From positions 1-57,743 of the forward strand of contig JAHFUP010000024.1 in NCBI GenBank assembly GCA_023265025.1: DNA of 57,743 bases, read 5' to 3'. Numbering within the stretch: position 1 is the first letter of the stretch; each line of letters starts with the position of its first letter. A program made the translations under genes and the position numbers. Below are positions 1-7,205 of this stretch, one piece after another. The notes under the pieces are model-generated. The model ran no database searches, had not been told where the DNA came from, and saw only the letters and a list, made by a program, of their open reading frames with translations. Source of the DNA: Acidimicrobiia bacterium (GTDB lineage Bacteria > Actinomycetota > Acidimicrobiia > Acidimicrobiales > AC-14).

Positions 1-1
1 G

Positions 2-523
2 CCCGAGGTCAGCTTCGAGTGGAAGATCCCGAAGTGGTCCAACGCCATCGAGCGCAACCGGGCCCGCACCTACTTCCAGGCCTACGCGGCGGCGAGCGCC
101 ATGCACTTCGCCGAGAAGGCCCTGGCCGAGATCCGGGCCGGCCACACCAAGACGTGGGAGACCTTCGAGGTCCCCGACGAGGGTGTGGGTTGCGGGTTCA
201 CCGAGGCCGTCCGCGGCGTGCTCTCCCACCACATGGTCATCAAGGGCGGGAAGATCGCCAACTACCACCCGTACCCCCCGACGCCGTGGAACGCCAACCC
301 CCGCGACGTCTACGGGACCCCCGGCCCCTACGAGGACGCGGTGATGAACACCCCGATCTTCGAGGAGAACACCCGGGAGAACTTCAAGGGCATCGACATC
401 ATGCGGGCCGTCCGCAGCTTCGACCCGTGCCTGCCGTGCGGCGTGCACATGTACCTGGGCAAGGGCAAGGTGCTCCGCAAGGTGCACACCCCGACCTCGG
501 TGAACACGTCGCTGGAAGCGTGA
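2..523 (+). CDS. hhyL: [NiFe] hydrogenase (group 1h type) large subunit, C-terminal part
   Basis: Partial gene, open at the left edge; 173 residues are visible. It is the C-terminal end of the catalytic subunit of an uptake [NiFe] hydrogenase. The distal nickel-ligand motif DPCLPCGVHMY is present, giving the second pair of active-site cysteines; the first CxxC pair lies off the window. About 24 residues follow the His of this motif, the usual position of the peptide removed by a maturation protease, and such a protease is encoded downstream at 3746. The gene order after it (NifU-like, DUF5947, DUF6084, protease, DUF6893, HypC) is what is known from actinobacterial group 1h enzymes that oxidise trace H2. 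The group assignment rests on this context, since the small subunit is not visible. Confidence 0.93.
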   Translation, partial: PEVSFEWKIPKWSNAIERNRARTYFQAYAAASAMHFAEKALAEIRAGHTKTWETFEVPDEGVGCGFTEAVRGVLSHHMVIKGGKIANYHPYPPTPWNANPRDVYGTPGPYEDAVMNTPIFEENTRENFKGIDIMRAVRSFDPCLPCGVHMYLGKGKVLRKVHTPTSVNTSLEA

Positions 524-1077
524 CGCAGCCCGACCTGCAAGTAGTCGGCGAGCGTCTGGAGCGCCTCCTCGAGGAGCTCCGGATGCTCGAGCCGACCGCC
601 CGTCAGCGGGCGGAGGAGTGCATCCGGCTGGTGACCGACCTCTACGGGGCCGGCCTGTCCAACGTGCTCGAGATCGTTGTCGAGGAGGGTGACGCCGCCC
701 TCCTCGACAAGATCGTCTCCGACGGGCTGGTGGCCAACCTGCTCGTGCTCCACGGGCTCCACCCCTTCGACCTCCCGGCGCGCATCGACGCCGCCCTCGA
801 CCGTGTGCGGCCGTATCTGGCGTCGCACGGCGGCGACGTCGAGGTCCTCGGTGTCGACGAGGAAGCGGGCTCGGTCACCATCCGGCTGCTGGGCAGCTGT
901 GACGGCTGCCCGTCGTCCTCGATCACGCTGAAGATGGCCGTCGAAGACGCAATCCACGAGGGCGCGCCCGAGGTGGCCCACATCATCGTCGACGGCTGGG
1001 TCGAGCCCGAGCCGCCGGCCGAGCCCGTCGTGCCGCCGACGCCCGTGCAGCTACGGGCCAAGCCGGTACGCGTGTGA
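520..1077 (+). CDS. NifU-like C-terminal-domain protein of the hydrogenase operon
   Basis: 185 residues starting at a GTG that overlaps the large-subunit stop by 4 nt. The first half is helical and unassigned. Residues about 90-155 form a NifU C-terminal (Nfu) domain with the motif GSCDGCPSS (Cys127 and Cys130), the pair that binds a labile Fe-S cluster in Nfu scaffold proteins. The C-terminal 25 residues are Pro/Val-rich and probably flexible. In group 1h operons such a protein sits directly after the large subunit, so a role in delivering Fe-S clusters to the small subunit or in electron transfer is the likely job (inference). It is translationally coupled to both neighbours. Confidence 0.9.
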   Translation: MTQPDLQVVGERLERLLEELRMLEPTARQRAEECIRLVTDLYGAGLSNVLEIVVEEGDAALLDKIVSDGLVANLLVLHGLHPFDLPARIDAALDRVRPYLASHGGDVEVLGVDEEAGSVTIRLLGSCDGCPSSSITLKMAVEDAIHEGAPEVAHIIVDGWVEPEPPAEPVVPPTPVQLRAKPVRV

Positions 1078-1688
1078 GTGCGCAGCAGAGCGGGCCGTTC
1101 GACCTCCTCCAGCGCCTCCGGGCGCCGGTGCCCCTGCCGCGCCCCGGCGAGAAGTGCGAGATCTGCAAGGCCGAGGTGGCCGACCAGCACGGGCACATCG
1201 TCGACCTCGAAAACCGGGGCCTCATGTGCGCGTGCCGGCCGTGCTACCTGCTCTTCGCCAGCGGCGGCGCCGGCGGGAAGCGCTTTCGCGCCGTGCCCGA
1301 CCGCTACATCACCTTGCGCAGCTTCGCCCTGTCACCGGGGCAGTGGGAAGAGCTGCAGATCCCCGTGTCCATGGCGTTCTTCTTCCGGAACTCGGTCGAG
1401 GAGCGCGTCGTCGCGTTCTACCCGAGCCCGGCCGGCGCCACGGAGTCGATGCTTCCCCTCGACGCGTGGGACCGCCTGGCCAACGCCAACCCCGAGTTGG
1501 CCGAGATCGCCGACGACGTGGAGGCGCTGCTCGTCCGGGCGCCGGCGGAGGGCTACATCGTCCCCATCGACGCCTGCTACGAGCTGGTCGGGCAGATGCG
1601 CCGCCAGTGGAAGGGCTTCGACGGTGGCCAGGAGGCCCGCACCGAGCTCAACGCCTTCTTCGCCCGCATCAAGGCGCAGGCGACCTAG
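1074..1688 (+). CDS. DUF5947 family hydrogenase-associated protein
   Basis: 204 residues, GTG start overlapping the preceding stop by 4 nt. It carries two CxxC pairs near the N-terminus (Cys28/Cys31 in KCEICKAE and Cys54/Cys57 in ACRPC), with His39 and His41 between them, a layout that suggests a rubredoxin- or zinc-ribbon-type metal site. The rest is an alpha/beta region without a known motif. The family is known as a conserved, uncharacterised companion of actinobacterial group 1h hydrogenases. Position and metal site suggest an assembly or electron-transfer role. No signal peptide is visible, so it is probably cytoplasmic. Confidence 0.85.
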   Translation: MSAQQSGPFDLLQRLRAPVPLPRPGEKCEICKAEVADQHGHIVDLENRGLMCACRPCYLLFASGGAGGKRFRAVPDRYITLRSFALSPGQWEELQIPVSMAFFFRNSVEERVVAFYPSPAGATESMLPLDAWDRLANANPELAEIADDVEALLVRAPAEGYIVPIDACYELVGQMRRQWKGFDGGQEARTELNAFFARIKAQAT

Positions 1689-1692
1689 GGCC

Positions 1693-2313
1693 ATGTCGGA
1701 TCTGGACTTCGAAGTCCTGGGCGTCACGCCCGACCCCTACGCCGCCGCGCCCACGCTGAACTTCAAGCTGAAGGTCGACGAGGTCACGGGCCAGCGTGTG
1801 CACTCGGTGGCGCTCCGCTGCCAGATCCGCATCGAGCCTCAGCGCCGGCTGTACTCGCCGGCGGAGGAGGAACGCCTGCTCGCCATCTTCGGCGAGACAC
1901 CCCGCTGGGGCGACACGCTCAAGCCGTTCCTCTGGACCCACGCCATGACCATGGTGGCCGGCTTCACGGACACCACCGAGGTCGAGCTGCCGGTGCCGTG
2001 CACGTACGACTTCGAAGTGGCGGCGGCCAAGTACCTGCACGCGCTCGACGACGGCGAGGTCCCCCTCGTGCTGCTGTTCAACGGCACGGTGTTCTCCGCC
2101 GCCGGCGTGGAACCGGTGCCGTGGCACAAGGAGTGCCACTTCAAGATGCCCGCCGCCGTATGGCGGCAGCTGATGGACCTGTACTTCCCCAACAGCGGGT
2201 GGGTGCGGCTCCGCCGGGAGACCCTCGACGACCTCGAGCGGTTCAAGGCCTCGCACGCGCTCGCCACGTGGGAGCAGGCCATCGAGGCCCTGCTGAAGGA
2301 GGCGGGGGAATGA
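1693..2313 (+). CDS. DUF6084 family hydrogenase-associated protein
   Basis: 206 residues, ATG start 4 nt after the DUF5947 stop. It is a soluble protein with a beta-rich N-terminal half and a conserved-looking stretch around VPCTYDFEVAAAKY and a Trp/His-containing VPWHKECHF segment, but no recognisable catalytic motif. It belongs to a family found almost only in group 1h hydrogenase loci, so it is probably an assembly or scaffold protein. Its stop overlaps the start of the next gene (ATGA), which implies coupled translation. Function is unknown. Confidence 0.83.
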   Translation: MSDLDFEVLGVTPDPYAAAPTLNFKLKVDEVTGQRVHSVALRCQIRIEPQRRLYSPAEEERLLAIFGETPRWGDTLKPFLWTHAMTMVAGFTDTTEVELPVPCTYDFEVAAAKYLHALDDGEVPLVLLFNGTVFSAAGVEPVPWHKECHFKMPAAVWRQLMDLYFPNSGWVRLRRETLDDLERFKASHALATWEQAIEALLKEAGE

Positions 2314-3695
2314 CGAACGTCTCGGCCAAGTCCAGCAGCGTGCGTTCGACCATCGCCGGCTTCGAGCGGGCCCGCAAGGTGGCCGAGGCCGTCCTCTACG
2401 AGGGCTACGTGCTGTACCCGTACCGGGCCTCGTCGGCCAAGAACCAGGTGCGCTGGCAGTTCGGCGTCGTCGCGCCCGTGGCCCACTGCGCGGTCGAGGC
2501 CGGCGAGCGCGGCATGATGCAGACCGAGGTGCTGGTCGAGGGCGCCCGCCCCGTCGTCGACCTCAAGCTCCGGTTCCTGCGGATCCAGACCCGGACCATC
2601 GAGGACGCGTCGGGCACGCCCGTCGCGTCGCTCGAGGTCGACGGCCACCGCTGGACCACCTGGGACGAAGCGGTCGAGGAGGAGCTCGACGTGGAGGCCC
2701 TCGGCCTCGGCGAGCGGGTCGTCGCCTTCGAGCTGGCGCCGATGCACGAGGTGGAAGAGTTCGGTGGCGCCGGCCGCGTCGTCCGCGAGCGCCAGGCCAT
2801 CTCGGCTGAGGTGCGGGTGACGGCGGAACGCCTCGACGGGCCCTACCCGCTGGTGAAGTTCCGCGTCGTGGTGGCCAACGTGACGCCGTGGGCCAAGGCG
2901 GGCGCGTCGCGCGGGGACGTGGTCCGTCGGTCGCTGACCGCGGTGCACACGCTCCTCGCCGTCCACCACGGGAACTTCCTGTCAATGATCGACTTCCCCG
3001 AGTTCGCCGCCGGCGCGGTGGCGTCGTGCGTGAACGAGGGCACGTGGCCGGTGCTCATCGGCGACGAGGGCGAGCGCAGCGTGATCCTGTCGTCACCGAT
3101 CACCCTGTACGACTATCCGGAGATCGCCCCCGAGAGCGACGGCGACATGTTCGACTCCACCGAGATCGACGAGATCCTCGCCCTGCGGGTGCTGACCCTC
3201 ACCGACGAGGAGAAGCACGAGGCCCGGGGCACCGACCCCAAGGCGGCCGCGATCATCGATCGAGTCGACGCCATGCCGCCGGAGCTGTTCGACAAGCTGC
3301 ACGGCGCCGTCCGGTACCTGCGCACCGTCACGACGCCCGGCGTCGCCGGCGTGGGCAGGGCGGACGCGCCGCCCGACCCGGCCGCTCCCGGGGAGACGCC
3401 CTGGTGGGACCCGGGCGTCGACGCGTCGGTCAACCCCTGGGAGGACACCGCCCTGGTGGGCACGGCGAGCGTCGGGCGGGGGGCCCACGTCCGGCTGCGG
3501 CCCACCGGGCGGGCCGACGCCCACGACATGTTCCTCGTCGGCAAGACGGCCACGGTGGAAGGGGTGTTCTTCGACGTCGACGGCGACACGCAGTTCGCGG
3601 TCACCCTCGACGAGGACCCCGGCACCGACATGGCCCGGGCCCACGGCCGGTATCTCTACTTCCGTCCCGACGAGCTCGAGTTCGTGTCGGCATGA
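2310..3695 (+). CDS. Conserved hydrogenase-operon protein of unknown function (461 aa)
   Basis: 461 residues, ATG overlapping the DUF6084 stop. No transmembrane segment, signal peptide or known motif is seen. The central part (about residues 150-270) has a long conserved-looking region containing VHHGNFLSMIDFPE. The C-terminal part, after a Pro-rich linker near residue 350-370, has a short all-beta module (GRGAHVRLRPTGRADAHD) that resembles a beta-barrel nucleotide- or metal-binding fold only loosely. It is embedded between hydrogenase genes with overlapping codons, so it most likely belongs to hydrogenase assembly or its quaternary structure. I do not recognise the family by name. Confidence 0.85.
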   Translation: MTNVSAKSSSVRSTIAGFERARKVAEAVLYEGYVLYPYRASSAKNQVRWQFGVVAPVAHCAVEAGERGMMQTEVLVEGARPVVDLKLRFLRIQTRTIEDASGTPVASLEVDGHRWTTWDEAVEEELDVEALGLGERVVAFELAPMHEVEEFGGAGRVVRERQAISAEVRVTAERLDGPYPLVKFRVVVANVTPWAKAGASRGDVVRRSLTAVHTLLAVHHGNFLSMIDFPEFAAGAVASCVNEGTWPVLIGDEGERSVILSSPITLYDYPEIAPESDGDMFDSTEIDEILALRVLTLTDEEKHEARGTDPKAAAIIDRVDAMPPELFDKLHGAVRYLRTVTTPGVAGVGRADAPPDPAAPGETPWWDPGVDASVNPWEDTALVGTASVGRGAHVRLRPTGRADAHDMFLVGKTATVEGVFFDVDGDTQFAVTLDEDPGTDMARAHGRYLYFRPDELEFVSA

Positions 3696-3745
3696 GCGAG
3701 CCCGAAGGGCGAGCGGGGCCCGAGCGGCCCTTCGAGCGGGGAACG

Positions 3746-4255
3746 ATGAGCGTGGCACGGGTCTTCGTCGTCGGCGTCGGGAACATCTTCCTCGGCGACG
3801 ACGGTTTCGGCGTGGAGGTCGCGGCCCGCATGCGGTCGCGTCCCATCCCCGACGGGGTGCGGGTCGAGGACTTCGGCATCCGCGGCGTCCATCTGGCCTA
3901 CGAGCTGCTCGAGGGCTACGAACTGGTTGTCCTGGTCGACACCATCGACATGGGCGAGGCGCCGGGCACGATCGGCGTCATCGAGCCGGAGCCCGACACC
4001 GAAGGCGAGGTGGCGCCGGACGCCCACGACCTCGACCCGGTGTCGGTCATGGGGCTGCTCACCGACCTCGGTGGGTCGGTGGGCAGGATGCTGGTCGTCG
4101 GCTGTCAGCCGGCCGACCTGGGTGAGCAGATGGGCCTCTCGGCCCCGGTGGAGGCGGCGGTGGAGGAAGCCATCCGGGTGGTGGAGGAGCTAGTGCAGGA
4201 ACACATGTCTGAATACCTCGGGAAGGAGCCCCGAACATGGTCCGTCGTCTCGTGA
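3746..4255 (+). CDS. [NiFe] hydrogenase maturation endopeptidase (HyaD/HybD type)
   Basis: 169 residues from the ATG at 3746. The fold signature GVGNIFLGDDGFG at the N-terminus plus VDTIDMG and DAHDLDP give the three expected nickel ligands (Asp19 in place of the usual Glu, Asp65, His94). The enzyme removes the C-terminal tail of the large subunit after NiFe(CN)2CO insertion. An upstream ATG at 3692 overlaps the previous stop (ATGA) and would add 18 residues unlike the family; the ATG at 3746 follows a GGGGAA box and places the start where family members start, so I chose it. The 3' end overlaps the next microprotein gene by 19 nt. Confidence 0.92.
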   Translation: MSVARVFVVGVGNIFLGDDGFGVEVAARMRSRPIPDGVRVEDFGIRGVHLAYELLEGYELVVLVDTIDMGEAPGTIGVIEPEPDTEGEVAPDAHDLDPVSVMGLLTDLGGSVGRMLVVGCQPADLGEQMGLSAPVEAAVEEAIRVVEELVQEHMSEYLGKEPRTWSVVS

Positions 4256-4341
4256 CGTCGTTGTTTTTCGCTGCGGTGGCGGGGGTGGTCGTGAAGTCGC
4301 TTCCCGACCTCGCCCGGTACCTCAAGATGAGGGAGATGTAG
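4237..4341 (+). CDS. DUF6893-type single-span microprotein, copy 1 (34 aa)
   Basis: 34 residues beginning MVRRLVTS with a GGAAGGAG ribosome site at 4221-4228, starting inside the end of the protease gene. It has one hydrophobic helix (FFAAVAGVVV) followed by the motif KSLPDLARYLKMREM and the stop. The same motif ends the next gene, so the two are tandem paralogues. Small proteins of this kind (DUF6893) are known in actinobacterial hydrogenase loci. The pattern (short basic N-terminus, one span, amphipathic Arg-rich tail) suggests a membrane peptide that could tether or sense the hydrogenase complex; this is inference. Confidence 0.85.
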   Translation: MVRRLVTSLFFAAVAGVVVKSLPDLARYLKMREM

Positions 4342-4461
4342 ATGCGCACCTTGGGAATCGCAACCACAGTCGTCCTGGCCCTGGCCATCCTCGCCTTCCT
4401 GCTGGTCGTACTGACGTCGCTGCCAGACCTGGCGCGGTACCTCCGCCTCAGGAAGATGTAG
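4342..4461 (+). CDS. DUF6893-type single-span microprotein, copy 2 (39 aa)
   Basis: 39 residues whose ATG directly follows the TAG of copy 1, with a GAGGGAG ribosome site inside the end of that gene. Layout: MRTLGIATT, a 17-residue hydrophobic helix, then TSLPDLARYLRLRKM and stop. The SLPDLARYL core is identical to copy 1 while the helix sequence and N-terminus differ, which argues for selection on the tail rather than a recent exact duplication. HypC starts at the very next base after its stop. Probably a membrane-bound accessory peptide of the hydrogenase; function unknown. Confidence 0.85.
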   Translation: MRTLGIATTVVLALAILAFLLVVLTSLPDLARYLRLRKM

Positions 4462-4713
4462 GTGTGCCTCGGCATTCCCGGACGGGTGATCGCCCTGCGG
4501 GAAGACAACCCGCACCTCGCCTCGGTCGACATCCTCGGTGAGAAACAGACCATCAACATCGGCATGATCGAAGAGCCGCTGGAACCGGGCGACTACGTCC
4601 TGATCCACGTCGGCTTCGCCATGAACAAGATCGACGCCGCCGGCGCCCGCCAGGCGCTGGAGGGGTTGCAACTAATGGGAAACAACGACTCGGAGGTTGA
4701 CCAGTGGGTGTGA
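4462..4713 (+). CDS. hypC: HypC/HybG/HupF family hydrogenase maturation chaperone
   Basis: 83 residues, GTG start immediately after the preceding TAG. It begins MCLGIPGRV with the essential Cys2 of HypC and has the family's YVLIHVGFAMNKID segment. HypC works with HypD in the cytoplasm to assemble and carry the Fe(CN)2CO unit to the large subunit and to keep the large subunit open until nickel is inserted. Neither hypD nor hypA/B/E/F is in this window downstream, so the other Hyp factors must be encoded elsewhere. Its last 10 nt overlap the next gene. Confidence 0.95.
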   Translation: MCLGIPGRVIALREDNPHLASVDILGEKQTINIGMIEEPLEPGDYVLIHVGFAMNKIDAAGARQALEGLQLMGNNDSEVDQWV

Positions 4714-4922
4714 TGATCGGGTTCGCGATCGGCTACGTCTTCGGCACGCGGGCCGGCGCCGAGGCTTATGACGAGATGCGGTCCGCGCTGAAGACGATCA
4801 TCGGCTCCGGGGAGCTCAAGGAGCTCGCCGGCGGCGCGATCTCCGTGCTCAGCGACGTGCTGCGGCAGGGGACCGGTGCCATCGGTGATGGCGGCCAAGC
4901 CAAACTGCGCCGTATCGCCTGA
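4704..4922 (+). CDS. YtxH-like small membrane protein
   Basis: 72 residues from the GTG at 4704 (in-frame GTG 4710 and ATG 4713 are alternatives), overlapping the end of hypC. The N-terminus MIGFAIGYVFGTRAGAEAY matches the glycine-rich helix and RAG motif of actinobacterial YtxH-type proteins, followed by an amphipathic helix and a short tail. These proteins are small, membrane-associated and of unknown function. The overlap with hypC makes it the last gene of the hydrogenase transcript visible here. Confidence 0.75.
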   Translation: MGVMIGFAIGYVFGTRAGAEAYDEMRSALKTIIGSGELKELAGGAISVLSDVLRQGTGAIGDGGQAKLRRIA

Positions 4923-4958
4923 GCCGGTTGGTCCAGTCGCGACGCGAGCGGCCGCTTC

Positions 4959-6032
4959 ATGGCTGTCGTCATCACGCCCGCCGACCGGCAGTCTTTCAAG
5001 CGCTGCCGGCGGGCGTGGGATCTCGGGTCGCGGCTCCGGCAGAGCTGGGAGCCGGACACCGATGTCGTCGAAGCCGACCTCGGTGAGGCGGTCCGCGCCG
5101 CGCTGGCGGTCTGGTACTTCCCGGGCATGTGGGAGTGGGACCGCGCCATCGTGCGGCCCCTCGCCCTTGCGGCGTACCACCGCGTGGTGGCCGACTGGCC
5201 CGAAGACCACACCGACGTCGCCGCCCACGGCGAGCGGCTCCTCGGGCGCTATTTCGACTGGGCCCCATCGGTCGACCGCTTCACGCCCATACGGGTGGAG
5301 ACCGACTTCGAGGTCAGCATCCCCGACCCGACCGACCCGGTGCGCGACCTGGCCGCCCCCGACGGCGCCGCCGTCCATTTCGCCGGACGCATCGAGCTCC
5401 TGGTCATCGATGCGTTCAACTCCTACTGGCTCGTCGACCACATCATCGGCGACGGGTGGGCCGACGTCGACGCCCTCGTGCTCGACGAGGCCGGCGCGGC
5501 CTTCACCTGGGCGTGGGAGCGGTTCTTCCTCGGCATGGAGATCGCCGGCGTCATCTACAACGAGTTGCGCACCGACGCCGACCTCACGGCCGACATGGTC
5601 GTGACCCCGCCGGTGGGCCCGGGCTCCATCGCCTCGGTCGGTCACCGGCGGATGTACGTGCGCAGCGACCGGGCCGGCGTGCCCGAGATCACCCGTGAGG
5701 GCAACGACGTCTTCCGTCGGACCCGCGTCAGCCGGGGGCTGGTCGAGATGGAGCGGGTGAGGCACAACCTGAGCCTGGAGGCGCGCGACATGACCGGCGC
5801 CGGCCTGGCCGTCTACCCGTCCCCGTCGTGGGACGTCTGCTCGACGTGCCGGTTCCGGCCGCCGTGCATCGCCCTCAACACCGGCGTCGACGCCGAAGCA
5901 GTGCTGGCCGGCGGCTACCGGCACCGGCCGCCCGTGGAGGAGCGGGAGGGCCGCCTCGGGGGCATCACGTGGTCAATGGGACGGGGCGCCCGTCCTCCCA
6001 AGTTCGGGCGGGGCTCCGGCCCCGGCCGCTGA
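4959..6032 (+). CDS. PD-(D/E)XK/RecB-like Fe-S protein with degraded nuclease motifs
   Basis: 357 residues. The overall plan is that of AddB/Cas4/RecB-family nucleases with an iron-sulfur cluster: an N-terminal SFKRCRRAW box with Cys16, a central region with FAGRIELLV (about 142-149) and YWLVDHII (about 156-163), and a C-terminal WDVCSTCRFRPPC (Cys294, Cys297, Cys303). All four cluster cysteines are present. The catalytic signature, normally GRID followed by VDHKTG or similar, reads GRIE and VDHII, so one metal ligand is changed and the catalytic lysine is missing. It may be an inactive, Fe-S-bearing binding protein. It follows the hydrogenase operon by 36 nt but a link is not shown. Confidence 0.65.
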   Translation: MAVVITPADRQSFKRCRRAWDLGSRLRQSWEPDTDVVEADLGEAVRAALAVWYFPGMWEWDRAIVRPLALAAYHRVVADWPEDHTDVAAHGERLLGRYFDWAPSVDRFTPIRVETDFEVSIPDPTDPVRDLAAPDGAAVHFAGRIELLVIDAFNSYWLVDHIIGDGWADVDALVLDEAGAAFTWAWERFFLGMEIAGVIYNELRTDADLTADMVVTPPVGPGSIASVGHRRMYVRSDRAGVPEITREGNDVFRRTRVSRGLVEMERVRHNLSLEARDMTGAGLAVYPSPSWDVCSTCRFRPPCIALNTGVDAEAVLAGGYRHRPPVEEREGRLGGITWSMGRGARPPKFGRGSGPGR

Positions 6033-6050
6033 AGAGAGAAGGAGAAGCAC

Positions 6051-6299
6051 ATGGAACTGCTCTGGGTCGCCGATGCGGCGCTGCTGCTCGTGGTGGCGCC
6101 GCTCGTCCTGCTGTTCGCCGGACGGGTGCTCAAGCACCTGCGGGACATTTCCAAGTTGGCCGACACCACCCTCACCCACGGGCTGGCGCTGAGCGGCCGG
6201 CTGGAAGCGGTGCCGAAGCTGCTGGAGACCAAGCGCCTCACCGGCGCGGCCCACGGGCTCGTGGGTCGCTACGGCGCCGCCCTCGTCGCCCTGCTGTAG
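6051..6299 (+). CDS. Small membrane protein (82 aa), first of a local cluster
   Basis: 82 residues with a strong AGAAGGAG ribosome site 18 nt after the previous gene. One N-terminal transmembrane helix (ADAALLLVVAPLVLLFAG), then a soluble helical tail containing KHLRDISKLADTTL. The size and layout resemble the four small membrane proteins that follow, on both strands, although sequence similarity to them is weak by eye. Family not recognised. It is probably co-transcribed with the gene at 6363. Confidence 0.7.
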   Translation: MELLWVADAALLLVVAPLVLLFAGRVLKHLRDISKLADTTLTHGLALSGRLEAVPKLLETKRLTGAAHGLVGRYGAALVALL

Positions 6300-6362
6300 T
6301 CACCCGGAACGTCCGACCACACACGTAACCACTTCGTCGCACCACTCAGAAAGGAAGGCACC

Positions 6363-6860
6363 ATGGGGGCTGAAACCGTTGCCCTGCTCGTGATCGTGGC
6401 GGTGATCGTGACCGCGATCGCACTCCACCTCATCGCCATCGCCGCCACGCTGGGCAAGATCACCAGCACGCTGACGAAGATCAAGGGCGGGGTGGTGGCG
6501 ATCAAGGGCCAGACCGATCCCGTCGGCGGGGTCATCGGGGGCCTCGCCGGCGACGTCGCCGCCATCGACGACGACCTCGAGGGGTTGCTCGAGATCGTGG
6601 GCGAGGCCCAGGCCGCGGCCGCAGGTACCCCGGCCCCGGCGCCGGCGCCCCGTGCTGCGACCCCGCCCGCGACGCGAACCATGCCGGCGCCGGCAGCCGC
6701 CGTGCTGGACGACGAGGACGAGTTCGAGGACGAGCTCGCCGAGTTCGAGGACGACGTCGCCGAGGACGACGTGGAGTACGAGGAGGACGACGACGAGGAG
6801 GCCGAAGTCCGCCGGCCGTCGATGGCGGAGGCGGTGGCCCGGGCCCGGGCCGGCGTCTGA
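6363..6860 (+). CDS. Membrane protein with acidic tail, IKG-type family (165 aa)
   Basis: 165 residues, AAAGGAAGG ribosome site. An N-terminal transmembrane helix (ALLVIVAVIVTAIAL) is followed by ITSTLTKIKGGVVAIKGQ and GDVAAIDDDLEGL, then a Pro/Ala linker, then an extremely acidic run rich in Asp/Glu (about residues 115-147) and a short basic end. The IKG-containing segment closely resembles one in the minus-strand gene at 6954-7205, so the two are homologues. The acidic tail is presumably cytoplasmic and could bind cations or basic partners (inference). A strong terminator follows. Confidence 0.75.
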   Translation: MGAETVALLVIVAVIVTAIALHLIAIAATLGKITSTLTKIKGGVVAIKGQTDPVGGVIGGLAGDVAAIDDDLEGLLEIVGEAQAAAAGTPAPAPAPRAATPPATRTMPAPAAAVLDDEDEFEDELAEFEDDVAEDDVEYEEDDDEEAEVRRPSMAEAVARARAGV

Positions 6861-6870
6861 CAGACAAAGA

Positions 6871-6906
6871 AGAGCGGGCCCCGGAGGAATCCAGGGCCCG
6901 CTCTTT
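6871..6906 (+). terminator. Intrinsic terminator after the 6363 gene
   Basis: Perfect 11-bp stem AGAGCGGGCCC/GGGCCCGCTCT (6871-6881 with 6894-6904), 12-nt loop, followed by TTT. It closes the plus-strand unit ending at 6860. Confidence 0.85.
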
Positions 6907-6919
6907 CCTAGAGCAAACT

Positions 6920-6952
6920 GATATGGCGTGCCTGGTGTCGGCACGCCATATC
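6920..6952 (-). terminator. Hairpin terminator for the minus-strand operon
   Basis: Perfect 12-bp stem GATATGGCGTGC/GCACGCCATATC with a 9-nt loop, 1 nt from the stop of the minus-strand gene 6954-7205. Read on the minus strand it is followed by AGTTTGC, a weak U-tract. With the hairpin at 6871 it separates two convergent units. Confidence 0.7.
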
Positions 6953-6953
6953 G

Positions 6954-7205
6954 TCATGCCAGAGCTTCGGCCTCCTCGGCGGCCCGGGTAAGGCCGCCGG
7001 CCGCCTGACCGAGCAGGCGGTTGATCTCGTCGGCACCAGGGCCGATGATCGCGCAATGGCCTTCGACGGCGGCCACACCTTCGGCGATCTTGCCGAGGTT
7101 GCCCTTGATGTGGACGAGCAGCCCGTCGATCCGGCGGAGGAAGTAGAGCAGCACGCCGACGAGGGCCAGCGCCTCGACGACGGAGAGAACGATCTGGGTC
7201 GTCAT
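6954..7205 (-). CDS. IKG-type small membrane protein (83 aa)
   Basis: 83 residues; the ATG overlaps the stop of the upstream gene (ATGA). One N-terminal membrane helix (VEALALVGVLLYFL), then RRIDGLLVHIKGNLGKIAEG, VAAVEGHCAIIGPGADEIN and an Ala/Glu-rich end. The segment HIKGN..KIAEGVAAVEG aligns with KIKGGVVAIKG of the plus-strand gene 6363, and IGPGADEINRLL with the VGGVIGG..AAIDDDL part, so both belong to one uncharacterised family. Last gene of a three-gene minus-strand operon. Confidence 0.75.
   Translation of the reverse strand: MTTQIVLSVVEALALVGVLLYFLRRIDGLLVHIKGNLGKIAEGVAAVEGHCAIIGPGADEINRLLGQAAGGLTRAAEEAEALA

Noticed and set aside
3692-3745. Upstream ATG overlapping the previous stop as start of the maturation protease
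   Set aside because: Possible by coupling, but adds 18 residues unlike the family and a ribosome site precedes the ATG at 3746. Kept as alternative.
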